Shown here: positions 1-9,523 of the stretch, piece by piece
Position numbering within the stretch: position 1 is the stretch's first letter
Layout of the letters: each line of letters opens with the position of its first letter
DNA from: Alisma plantago-aquatica
Taxonomy: Eukaryota > Streptophyta > Magnoliopsida > Alismatales > Alismataceae
DNA length: 64,000 bases
Reading direction: 5' to 3'
NCBI GenBank assembly: GCA_963693085.1
Contig: OY856413.1
Span: 546,150,879 to 546,214,878, forward strand
The notes under the pieces: generated by a model
Told to the model about the DNA's origin: nothing
What the model saw: only the letters and a program-made list of their open reading frames with translations
Databases searched by the model: none
Position numbers and translations under genes: made by a program

Positions 1-1324
1 GTGCTTGATGGTTCCTCAACCTTCAATGATCAATGGTTCCTCATCCCCCAGTTCCCAATATTTCCTCGGCTACTGGTGCCTGATGACCTTCCCGCAAGTT
101 GTTTCCTGAAAAAATCTATATGCCACTTCAATCTATTGATCTATGGAGAGGAAGATCGACAAAGATGTCAATCCACACTCCAAAATTATAAATATCTGAC
201 CACCTTCATCATTTGGCAGGACTGGTTCTACTCTGGTACCTTGATAGACTACCACTTTGCAAAGAGAAATGTCGACCAACACTCTATCAGTTACTTTTGT
301 GGCTCTACTATGATGTTCCATTCTTCTTTGCCTCATCAAGTTTGCCCCCATCCATGAAAGTGGATGAATCTATACTACCATCACCAACCAACCATCTATT
401 AGCTCTTCCTTGATGATAAGGGGAATGAGACGAGAAGGAAAGAGAGAAGACATAGATCACTAAATCCTATCCTAGGTGTTCACTTCTTCGTTCAACTAAG
501 TCAACCTCTTCATCGAGTAGAAGACTGCCATTCCTCTGAGCTGTGATCATATTCTCCATCATGACTATGGCTGAGTCTTCCTTCTCCCCCATTCTATCTA
601 TTTGTATTTTGAAGAGCAAGTAGTCCCTCTTATTGGGGTGTGGGGATTAGCCCCACTGCCCATGCTTTCATGTCCATATTATGACATTCCATGGCTTGTA
701 TATAACTTTACATTTAAATGTTAATCATTTATTGCATGCTTTTTGGATTGATCACTTGCTTTGCATTATCTATTATATTCCTACGTTGCAAGAACATCAA
801 TACTTAGGATTCAAATATTGATTAACTTGATTGATGCATGGACTAGAACTTCTAAAGGGATGTCTCTAGAGTGATAGAAACATGATCTCTGAGTAACAAG
901 ACATCAAGATCATGGAGATGTTTATGTGATTTCCCACACCTAATGGGTGTATCTTACTTTTCTCCTTATGGATGTTTTATCGAGCCCGGATGCATTTTGG
1001 ACATGTTTGAGCATGCAACGATGGTGAAACTAGAGATCACCCTAGTGACTTCCATCATTAATCTAAACTCATCTTTAAATTTCTCTTTACTTTCCTTACA
1101 ATTAGTTTAAAACAAACCAAATCAACTATTGGTTCTGAATATTAGTCTTATTTCGAATGGATATGACTAACAAGACTCTAAAAATGTGTCTCTTGGAATT
1201 TGATCCTTAACTATATTGTGTGAAGACCCATTTGTTGGTGGGTGGTACTATTGCATGTTGTTCTAGTAAAACCTTAGGGATTTCAACCCTATGTGAATTT
1301 ATTAGTGTTGTAAAATCCAAACCA
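1..1324. other. Unassigned left flank, no supported gene
   Basis: This stretch precedes the truncated Copia LTR. Open frames of 118, 72 and 66 codons overlap one another near its start, but none resembles a family I know. The remainder is AT-rich with stops in all frames. It shows no similarity to the first ~800 bp of the intact right-hand Copia LTR, so the left half of that LTR has been deleted or replaced here. It could be an older transposon remnant. Confidence 0.4.
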
Positions 1325-1893
1325 TATAGTTTTGTTGGCTGAGTCACCTTTTAGGAAACTCGACTGACAACACTACATAACAAGTCAAAATGTAATTGTC
1401 AGTCGAGTTTGTCTGATAGACAACTCGACTGATGGTTGCACCTAATTTCATCGTGGCAGGCTGTCAGTTGAGTTGCCACCATGAAAAACTTGACCGACCA
1501 TGGGTATTGCCATAAGTTAGGCTTGGCTATTGACTAAGTTGCCACCAGGATAAACTCAGTCGACAAGCATGTCTGTAAGGACTCATTACAAATGCCCAAA
1601 AATTTCTTCAACATTCAAAGTAAGTGCTTTGAATTTCCATTAAACTTATTTACAAGTCATACATTCAAGAAAAATGATTTACAACACGATTCTAACAAAG
1701 ATACAATTTAATTTTGAAATCTTTCATTTGCATTGAATTTGACTTGATTTTTGGCAAATTAGGCCTTGTTAATTTCATCCCCTTTATGTACCTAATACCT
1801 GACGTTGATCTCAATTAGCCATATTAGATACACATGCATGGAATGGTTAAGTCATAATCAAAATATGGACAATGTATAACTATTTGGTCAACA
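1325..1893 (-). mobile_element. Truncated 3' LTR of the Copia element
   Basis: The stretch matches 22125-22689 at the other end of the Copia element. Its right end reads GGTCAACA, the complement of TGTTGACC, and is abutted by a polypurine tract on the minus strand, so this is the start of the 3' LTR. Only about 570 bp of the roughly 1,365-bp LTR survives. It contains alternating copies of a motif like AAACTCGACTGAC and its complement near 1356-1368, 1398-1410, 1422-1433, 1463-1474, 1486-1498 and 1552-1564. Confidence 0.75.
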
Positions 1894-1911
1894 TTATCCC
1901 CCTTTTTGAAG
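1894..1911 (-). other. Polypurine tract of the Copia element
   Basis: On the minus strand this reads as a purine run of A and G (AAAAAGGGGGATAA) directly before the TG that starts the 3' LTR. This is the expected plus-strand priming site in reverse transcription. Its position fixes the orientation of the whole Copia element as minus. Confidence 0.75.
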
Positions 1912-3016
1912 ATGTCAAACCATTCCTTAACATATTTTTAAAAGTACTAAAATTTTGAACATTTTACCTTTGAGATATAGGGCGATACATGAATGTATAA
2001 TAAAAATGTATCCCCCTCACTTTGTTCTTACTTTTAACTATATGGTTAGTTCCTCTAATACCACAACTACAACATATGTTTGCTATTATCACAAGCAAAA
2101 AGATATGCAAAAAATAGTTCAAATTCAATATGTTTCAAGCTATTTCTCCCCCTTTATTATATCAAAAAGGGAGGGAGTAGAAGATCTAGGTGGGGTCTTA
2201 TCCAACTCACAAGCACCATATTATGAAGCACATAATAGTGAGAGAGAAAGATAATAATATCAAGTCATAATCAAAATATAAGAGTGCATACATCAAAACT
2301 CATGAAAGTATCAAAGCAGAGAGTTAAGGGTATATAAGATAATGATTATAAAAAAAAAATCAATCCAAGGTGAAAACACAAATAGAAAATAATGACATAA
2401 ATATGCAAATTGTATCCTCAAATACAAGTGCACTATGTGAATACATGCTAAGCTCACAAAAAAAAGGTACATGGGCACTCTAAGACTGAAGAAATATTTA
2501 TCAAGGTCATCCAGATCCATGTCATTCAGTACTCTTCATCACAAGTTGACTCTGATCTCACAGAAGATGCATGTGGAACAAAAACCTATCACCACCATCA
2601 TTAGATCCATATACCTCACCATCATCATCTCAGTCATCATCCTTATCATCCTCGTCACCTTCCTCAACTATCTCCATATCCTTAGGAGGCGCGCAAAGGA
2701 GCATGTAGCCAGCCATATGAGATTCTAATCACTCTAGGACATACCATCAGAAAGAAATTCCCTAGATTGCTCATATGTAGGTGTAGAAACCCCATAAAAA
2801 TATGCAATATTAGATAAGGAATGACCGGACAGGAGAGAAAGTAGATGAGTATACTCTATTGAGGATGAGATGTTGTAGGTAGAGGTCCAACAACAGAAGT
2901 AGGGTGTGCAACAGAGGAAGCATATTGGTGTGTTGGGTTGAACTGATCGCATGCATAGGTAGCATAGTTAGTGATGGTATGGTGGATATGGTCAAGGTTA
3001 TGACATATTCATGTTG
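1912..3016 (-). pseudogene. 3' end of Copia extra-ORF region, acidic tail remnant
   Basis: This is Copia sequence between the insertion site of the Ulp1-bearing element and the PPT. Read on the minus strand, about 2700-2590 encodes a strongly acidic stretch (EEGDEDDKDDD), a low-complexity tail of a kind seen at the end of extra ORFs downstream of pol in plant Copia elements. A 72-codon open frame lies at 2734-2952. No frame is continuous. The link to the extra ORF at 4908-6830 is inferred from collinearity once the insertion is removed. Confidence 0.45.
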
Positions 3017-3021
3017 GACAT

Positions 3022-4840
3022 TGATAACACCAAATTTTGTGATGTTTATGGCCCATATTTCGTTGTCAAATCTTCCCTTTTAAACTTTTTTCCTCTCTTT
3101 TTTGTCATGTTTTTGAATCAACAGGCCGCGCTATGCACTTATCTCATTTTTATCATCTTTTGCAGAGTTTTCCTCATTTTTCCACTCAAAATCAGTAAAA
3201 AGCACATCCCGGCCCATGAACGTGTTTTACCTGCATCGACCAGTCGGCTGATACACTCACACCTCGCCGCAGCAGCCCGATACAGATGTTGCACGACACA
3301 GGTGTGCCGCGCAAGAAGGCTCTGACGGGCGACACGCCACTTACCCGACAGGGAGCTGTACTCGCCACGACTACTGAAGTGTGTCATGCGATACAAGTCG
3401 CCCACCGACAGGTGCCCACCCATCACGATACTCGATATGCTTGCTGACCGACACCCGTTGTGCCGGGTGACACGCACGTCGAGCATCCCTGGAGATGTGC
3501 TAATAGAGCCATTAGAGGACATGTGGCACCCAGATGACCGAAACTTCTTCCAACTGCTGCCTATAAATAGCAGCTACAGGACCTCGATGGGAAGGGTCGG
3601 AATCTCGTGAAAGCTAACTTTGGAAAGCACCTGGAGCTAGCGTGTCGCGTCCCAGAGGTGTACCAGGAGATATTAGGTGAGCACTTCCCCGACCCGAGAG
3701 GGTGGGAATGGTTCACTTAGAATCCGTCCCGGTCACCGCAGCATCCCTGATATCGACTAGAAAGGCCTCCCGATATGAGGAACATGATACTCTAAGTGAT
3801 CTCTAGCCCGACACGATACTGGGCCCGATACGAATCAATTGCTACGGTGTGTCACCCGAGAGGGTGGCATCCCAAAATGACTGTATCGGGCATGAGCGCT
3901 TTGATCGATACGTCTTCCCGTCATGGCGTGTCGCCCGACAGGGGATGCTGCCCGACACAGGCATATTGGGCAGAGCTCCCGCCCGGTATCGGGTTAGAGG
4001 GATCTTAGGGATCTATTGTTGCTTGTCGACCTCCTAAATCAAGGAGGTGATACTTATCTTCCCTCTTTCAGTCATTTATTTTCTTTATTTACGCAATGTA
4101 ACTGAACCCTTTTATACAATGTTTATGCTAATGGAATTAGAGGAGTTTCAAATATCCGTTGACTTTATGGTTCATTCCTTTGTGTTGGATGATTACTTTG
4201 TTTAGCGTATGAACTCTAGCTTGTATGCTTGGATCATGTTTTGACTAGCTATCGAATCGTGTTTCCCATTGCAGCAACGTCGAGAGAGGTGTTGTGGCTC
4301 TGGTGTTTGGTCCGATCAGGGAGTACGAGAGTACCCAGGATCGGAGTTGCTTCAGTTATCTTTCCACTCTAACCCAAGACCAGCAACCTTGAGAGAGGGT
4401 GTTGGTACTTATTTAGGGGTACCTTCTTTGAGAGAAGGGGTACTAGATGTTCCTACTTCCGCTTGTTTTACTGAAGTTTTCCTCCTTCGTTCCTTACCAA
4501 GGTGGTGGTGTTATCTCCTTTGGTTCCGTTGCGCTAAAACACTAAAAACTGATAAATGCCAACAACCTTAATTTTCCTTGTAACTCTAGTAGGAGATAGT
4601 TTTCTTTTATTTTACTGATTCTCTCCTGTTGTTCCCCTTGGGAACTTTACCCTCACTTTACCCTTACTGGAGTGTAAAGTATCAATTCCGTGTTCTTAAC
4701 ACTACCACCCTTGTCCCTATGGTTCAACCCCGATTTGTACTTCGGACCCCGTCATCGTTGCGGGGGCCTAAGAGTCGGGTAATTTAGAAGTCCGACTACT
4801 TCGAATCCACTCATTTTGGATGTGCGATTTAGACCGGTTA
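3022..4840 (+). mobile_element. 5' LTR of the Ulp1-bearing LTR element
   Basis: This 1,819-bp sequence is paired with 13590-15405. It starts TGATAACACC, is preceded by GACAT (3017-3021) and ends ...GGTTA, followed by another GACAT. A TATAAATA box at 3562-3569 is the likely promoter. The central part is dense in a short motif of the CCCGACAC/CCCGATAC type and its complement. Compared with its partner it differs at roughly one base in ten to fifteen wherever I compared, evenly along its length, so it is the original 5' LTR. No primer binding site follows; a copied piece of Copia does. Confidence 0.85.
3562..3569 (+). promoter_or_regulatory. TATA box in 5' LTR
   Basis: TATAAATA sits in the context CTGCCTATAAATAGCAGC and is conserved in the partner LTR at 14129-14136. 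It is placed in the middle of the LTR, as expected for the U3/R promoter. Confidence 0.65.
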
Positions 4841-5738
4841 GACATTACATGAACTAGGTCATAGTGGAGATGTTATTGAACCTACATATGATCGACATTC
4901 TGCTACATCATTTACTCCCTGAGATATTCATTGGATAGAGAGAAAGAGGCCTTAGTAGGTTGGGTTGGTGCATGAGGAGGCTAGTTGGAGGAGGAGGCAC
5001 TAGGGGTAGAGGAGCTGGAGGATGGGACAACTTCTTCACTATGGTTTCACTAATGGAAACACCTTTTCTATTGGGAGTGTTGTTGAAATCCTTAAAAAGG
5101 GATTTCTTAGTAAGAAATTGAAACAAACCACATATGAGGGTTGGGTACGGAGGATGGTAGTCATATGTATTCCTCTCTAAGTAAAATAGGTTGTGTGGTA
5201 GAGGATATAACATGTCCATTTGACTTAGATTCCCTAAAGGATATAATACACTATCACTACTGAGTTTTCTTCAATATTTGCTTGATTTTTCTTTGGATGG
5301 ATATTGCAATTTATGATGAGAGAAATGTTGCATGTCCTAATATCCAAGGAAGAAGACGGTAGAATAAATTTCATCCTAAAGGGTAGATCAGACTTATTCA
5401 TGACTTTGTGAATATCAGAAAGGGAAACTTTAGGATCAAAGCTCCTGTAGAATTCCTCTAGGTAGAGTAGGTCAAGGTGATTAGGATAGGTGGACTTCAA
5501 ATTAGTTGTGGGTATGGGGCCAATAAAGTATGTATTTAGGATATCCTCAGTGATTGTAATCCTAGTCCTGACAATCATGGAAGTATGGGTTATATGGGTG
5601 TTAGGTGGTGGCACTAAAGTAGTGTAGTTTCATGTAAGATTAGCATAGAACTCATGAACAACTTTTGTAACATCCCAGGATTTGAGGCCTCGGATAAGTT
5701 GATCTTAAAAGGAATGATTGGACTACCCATATCACCAA

Positions 5739-5845
5739 GGTGCACCTCCTTTTCTGGGAGCCCATCTCTAAAGAACTCTGCGGTTAAGCGTGCTCAGCCC
5801 AGAGTAGTACTAGGATGGGTGACCAGTCGGGAAGTTGATCCTGGC
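5739..5845 (+). repeat. 5S rRNA-derived domain in Cassandra 5' LTR
   Basis: The stretch matches the plant 5S gene through its internal promoter. A-box-like GGTTAAGCGTGCT lies at 5782-5794 and the C-box region AGTAGTACTAGGATGGGTG starts at 5803 and runs to about 5824. GAACTC precedes it and GGGAAGT follows. The 5' third of 5S is poorly preserved, so this is not a 5S gene. In Cassandra the domain could recruit RNA polymerase III, but the sequence alone does not show transcription. Confidence 0.85.
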
Positions 5846-5958
5846 TTGCGCGTCAGTGTGGACAAAGTGCGCAGTTAAGGCTAGTGGTGGTTTGTGGGGC
5901 CAGTCGTCATTCCTGAAACTCTACTAGAGCCTTGGGCAGTGGGCCCGGGCGTTACAAA

Positions 5959-5971
5959 TGGTATCAGAGCC
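5959..5971 (+). other. Cassandra primer binding site (tRNA-iMet)
   Basis: TGGTATCAGAGCC lies two bases after the 5' LTR. It is the standard complement of the 3' end of plant initiator methionine tRNA. Confidence 0.9.
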
Positions 5972-6285
5972 ATAACCCCTCCAGTAGGTGGGGCCCACAT
6001 GGGCATGTGGCATGCCAGTCTTGAGCCGTGCGGTCCAGGCAAGTTGGAAAGGGCTATCCGTAGAGACGAGATGGAGCCGCCCTTGCGCTGGTAGCCATGG
6101 ACGGGATCTGGGTGTCCATGGGCCATTGGGGGTCTGCACTGAAATGGGGTCAGATTATGAGGCCATATAGTTGAGACATGACGAGGACGTCAAGAGTCTA
6201 AGTGGGGGAGATTGTAACATCCCAGGATTTGAGGCCTCGGATAAGTTGATCTTAAAAGGAATGATTGGACTACCCATATCACCAA

Positions 6286-6392
6286 GGTGCACCTCCTTTT
6301 CTGGGAGCCCATCTCTAAAGAACTCTGCGGTTAAGCGTGCTCAGCCTAGAGTAGTACTAGGATGGGTGACCAGTCGGGAAGTTGATCCTGGC
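6286..6392 (+). repeat. 5S rRNA-derived domain in Cassandra 3' LTR
   Basis: This is the second copy of the 5S-like domain, offset 547 bp from the first, with the A-box-like core at 6329-6341 and the C-box region at 6350-6371. It differs from the first only by T instead of C at 6346. Confidence 0.85.
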
Positions 6393-7199
6393 TTGCGCGT
6401 CAGTGTGGACAAAGTGCGCAGTTAAGGCTAGTGGTGGTTTGTGGGGCCAGTCGTCATTCCTGAAACTCTACTAGAGCCTTGGGCAGTGGGCCCGGGCGTT
6501 ACAACTTTTGTGCTAGTGAGAGAATTGACAAAGCAGTAGTGTTTAACAAAAAGTGTACCAAGACATTCTTTAATAAAAAGCTACTTAATCTCATGCAAAA
6601 GCCCACTCCTTGTTTCCTCTAAGTGTCTAAAGGGAAAGGGTGCATGAGAGAGAAGCTCTTTATATCTGTTTATAGCTTGAGAATGGATAAAAGAGTCACC
6701 ATTGTAATCAAGGATCTGTGTGGAAGGATTAGTATGAGGGATGACGTGTTACCAGCTGAAGAGCTCCTCTTTCTCTCACTTGAAGCCATATGAGAAAACA
6801 ATTTGTAGAGAGAGAAGAGATGCAACTCAAATCCGCACCAAACACAACAACACACTGCAAAAATGGCTAGGGTTGGGCTAGGGAAGTGGATTTGGGCTTC
6901 GATATTCTAGGTAAAGGGTAGGAGAGGGTTTAGGGTCAGAAGGCAAACAAGAATGAATGGTTGTCAGTCAGGTTCCTCTAGTTAAGAGGAGAGAAATCAA
7001 CTGACTGAAACCCTTTATCAGTTTCACAAAAATGTTGTTGGTTGAATTTGGTTTTTAGGTAATTTGGCTGACACCTGGTACAATTTAGTCCTCAGGAAGT
7101 CCATCACTCGAGTTACCCCAGGGAAAATGCAGCCAATGGCAAGGTCTGTTACAAAGATAGGAAATTTAAATTCTAAGGTCCTATAACCCTATGTAAATG

Positions 7200-7720
7200 C
7201 ATTAAACTGGTCTAACATGTATATAAAGCATATCGAGGCATGTTTATCATAATGAGCTACTATTTTGCGTTAAAACAAGCATTTTGTGATTATGACCAAT
7301 TTGAGAAAAATAAAACATTTAACTTGCCATTTTTAAGCAAAAACGGAGTAGATTATATCCAATTTTGAACAACCATACAAGATTAAAAGAGCATTCTATT
7401 TAGGAGGCATAGAATTATCATCAATGTCAATAATAAACAATTTTTATCTAATGAAATGAAAATTCTCTCTAGCTAGAGACTTAGTTAAAATATTCACAAA
7501 TTGATTTTTGTTTCCATATGAGTGATGTATATGTCTTTCTTAGTAATGCATCCATGAAAGAAATTATGGAGGTCCTCTATATGTTTAGCTTTACTATGTT
7601 GTATAGGATTGTATGAAAAGTTTATTGTACTATATATCGCCTAAGATAGGAGAAGCATCATAGAAACTAATAAAATTTTGGATCATTTGCTTCATTCATA
7701 GGACTTGTGCACAACAACTA
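7200..7720 (-). pseudogene. Copia RNase H C-terminal fragment (extra copy)
   Basis: On the minus strand this encodes the C-terminal end of Copia RNase H in more than one frame. It begins mid-domain at GGSCCAQ, followed by a YNPIQHSKAKHIEDLHNFF-like region and a KKDIYITHMETKINL-like end. Stops and frameshifts match those in the other copy (16920-17443). It is cut in the middle of the domain at 7720, where the internal region of the Ulp1 element resumes. Confidence 0.7.
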
Positions 7721-8470
7721 TGTCGGGAAACTACATTTACTCCTCACCTACTCCCGTATCGTGCATTAATTTCTCTTTTCGCTCTAGTATCGGCCACCTA
7801 GCTTCCTCTCCTGTGTCGCGCAAGCTATCTTCATATCATAAAGGTATAACCCGACAGCCGTATCATTTGGCTTGCCCGACACGACCCTCATGACACGCAT
7901 TTTTGTATCGGACTCACGGCCTTAGTTGGTTTCCTAGTATCGCTCGACATGCAATTGTGTTGGCTGTGTCACCTTTTGAGCGTGTCGCGCGACACATCTA
8001 TAACGCGCACTTGCCCGATACCTTATATCGGGCAATGCCCGTGTCGCCCAGTCTTGTATCGCTTCACATGTTTCTATTGTCGGGTGACACATTTTCTTTC
8101 AAGACAACCATATCGGGCACTCTACATCACGTGACTGTGTCGTCCGGCATACTTTGAACATTAAGTGTATCGGGGAATGGCTATGACCTTCGATTTTTCC
8201 CGTGTCACCTAGTCTTGTATCGCCTCGTTCGCGATGACGTCTGGTGTCTCACGATGAACTTATGGCAATTTTTGAGCCAAACTTTGTATCGCCCGACACA
8301 GGCATATAGGGCGAGCATCATATCGCTTAGTTTTGAAGCCTGATATGGTGGTGTCAGGTAGCTCTTGTATTGGGATGAACTGTTCTTATCATGCAATCAG
8401 TTTTCTTTTAGACACTGATATCGACTTTACGGGTAAGATGAAACATTTAAATGCTTAATAAGCTCATCTT
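7721..8470 (+). other. Leader of the Ulp1-bearing element, motif-rich
   Basis: This non-coding stretch precedes the Athila-like ORF. It is packed with TATCGGG, GTGTCGC, CCCGACAC and related words, the same motif family as the element's LTR, for example GCGTGTCGCGCGACAC near 7980 and CCCGATACCTTATATCGGGC near 8013. The start of the leader, including the PBS, is missing. The abrupt switch at 7720/7721 is a breakpoint. Confidence 0.6.
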
Positions 8471-9523
8471 ATGATAACAGAAATGGCCCATACCAAGCAA
8501 ACTGTTGTTCAAGTTGACGAACACGGTCAGAGGATCGACACCGAGGCCACAGTACGAGCTACGATGATCGGGCAGAAACGCCCAAACATCGAGGCAGTTG
8601 GGCCATCCACGGCTGAAAAGAGACCAAGGATGGAAGAAGTAACGGCTCCAACAACAGCTTCAACCGCAGCGGCAGAACCTCTGGATCACACACCAGGAAG
8701 GTTCGTGCCCAGAGAAAACGAGCATGGGTGTTGGTACTCAGAACTGGCCACAAAAATCTACAGGCCGAGCAGATTCTGCCACCAGTCGTCCTTTCTTCAA
8801 CTAGGCATTTTCGACAAGCTAGAAATTATCCTAGCTGCAGCAGGGCTAAGGAAGATCTGTTGCAGCCACTCCGCCTCCTACACTGAACTCATTAGGGAGT
8901 TCATGTCATCTCTCCACCGGGTGCAGAATAAACCTGAGGAAATCAAAGAATATGGCAGAGCAGACATACTGCAGGGGCGGCTATACAATGCCGAGCACAT
9001 CATCTCCGAGAAGTTGCTCAATGAGATCTTCTCTTCCAGCGAGGTAGAGAAGGAACTGCTAAACAACGGTGCAATGATCACCGAAGGATATGGGTTCAAT
9101 CTCATGGAGCTCTAGAGAAAGCTGACCGGCGAGTCATTATTCAAGTCAGGAAGCAAGGTGGCGGTGGTGCACTCCTGCTTCTGGAGAATAGTGCACAAGT
9201 TCGTGGCGTGCCTACTCTTCAGCAAGAACGAATCAAGCAACATATACACCGAAGAACTCCATCTCATGTGGCACATGATGGAGGGTAAGGTGGTCAACCT
9301 GGGATGCTTCTTGCTGAATAGGTTGCACCCCATAAAAGATGCCACCAAGAAGTACTGCATGGGTGGCATCATCAATCTGATTGTGGTCGGGTTAGGGTAC
9401 CCAAGGGAACCGAACAGTATTTCAAGGATAAGGGGCGATGAGAAAATCGGCCTCAAGTTCCTCATGAGGGCCAGCATCATCAAGAAGGAGGGCAAAGCTA
9501 TTTCTACAAATTCACAAGAATAA
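8471..9523 (+). pseudogene. Athila-like ORF (ATHILA ORF-1 family), one TAG
   Basis: A single frame runs from ATG 8471 (a second ATG at 8483 is equally possible) to 9523. It is interrupted only by TAG at 9113-9115. The N-terminal ~75 residues are low complexity with basic patches. The body has YTELIREFMSSL, followed after the stop by EELHLMWHMMEGKVVNLG and CMGGIINLIVVGLGYP. These patterns are typical of the ATHILA ORF-1 / gag-position protein of plant Gypsy elements. A frameshift near 9490-9520 leads into the next reading frame. It lies just after the leader and before the Ulp1-like domains, so it takes the gag position. The family assignment is from memory of the pattern. Confidence 0.65.

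Larger units (their letters stand above)
5666..6503 (+). mobile_element. Cassandra-type TRIM retrotransposon with 5S-derived LTRs
   Basis: This is a complete 838-bp non-autonomous LTR element: LTR 5666-5956 (291 bp), PBS at 5959-5971, 256-bp non-coding internal region, polypurine tract ending at 6212, and LTR 6213-6503 (291 bp). The 5-bp target duplication ACTTT flanks it (5661-5665 and 6504-6508). I see a single difference between the LTRs (C at 5799, T at 6346), so insertion is recent. Each LTR contains a 5S rRNA-like domain, the hallmark of Cassandra. The uninterrupted empty site is preserved at 16226-16230. Open frames here are chance readings through the 5S domain. Confidence 0.95.
4908..6830 (-). 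pseudogene. Extra ORF downstream of Copia pol (first copy), broken
   Basis: Read on the minus strand from an ATG near 6800, the product begins MASSERKRSSSAGNTS. It shifts frame, continues to a TAG in HEIK-stop, and passes through HEFYANLT and a stop. It then stays open at 5614-5234 (126 codons, including VRTRITITEDILNTYF and HLDLLYLEEFYRSF), and a further frame covers 5219-4908. The FYANL...VRTRITIT...I pattern resembles the putative plant transposon protein domain found in extra ORFs of plant LTR elements; this assignment is from memory. The Cassandra element splits it at 5666-6503. Its function is unknown, and an envelope-like role would only be inferred from position. Confidence 0.6.
4841..7720. 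repeat. Extra copy of Copia flank (patch), TRIM-interrupted
   Basis: After removal of the Cassandra insertion, this segment is collinear with 15406-17443. I see about one difference per hundred bases in the parts compared. It begins with the target duplication GACAT and runs through the Copia extra ORF into the middle of RNase H, where it stops abruptly at ACAACAACTA (7711-7720). It occupies the place of the PBS and leader start of the Ulp1-bearing element. The two copies share the same disabling mutations, so the Copia element was already dead when the copy was made. Confidence 0.85.

Noticed and set aside
1..357. 118-codon open frame at the window edge
   Set aside because: No recognisable domain, overlapping frames on both strands, and no support from context. 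Kept as unassigned.
3022..4840. Calling this a solo LTR, since GACAT flanks it on both sides
   Set aside because: The partner LTR with PPT and the same TSD lies at 13590-15405, and the right-hand GACAT belongs to the copied flank. Even LTR divergence also argues for an original 5' LTR.
5739..5845. Functional 5S rRNA gene
   Set aside because: Only the middle and promoter region are preserved, it lies inside both LTRs of a TRIM, and the flanks are Cassandra sequence.
5654..6425. Open frames of 60-84 codons in the TRIM
   Set aside because: They read through 5S-derived and non-coding internal sequence and repeat exactly in the two LTRs.
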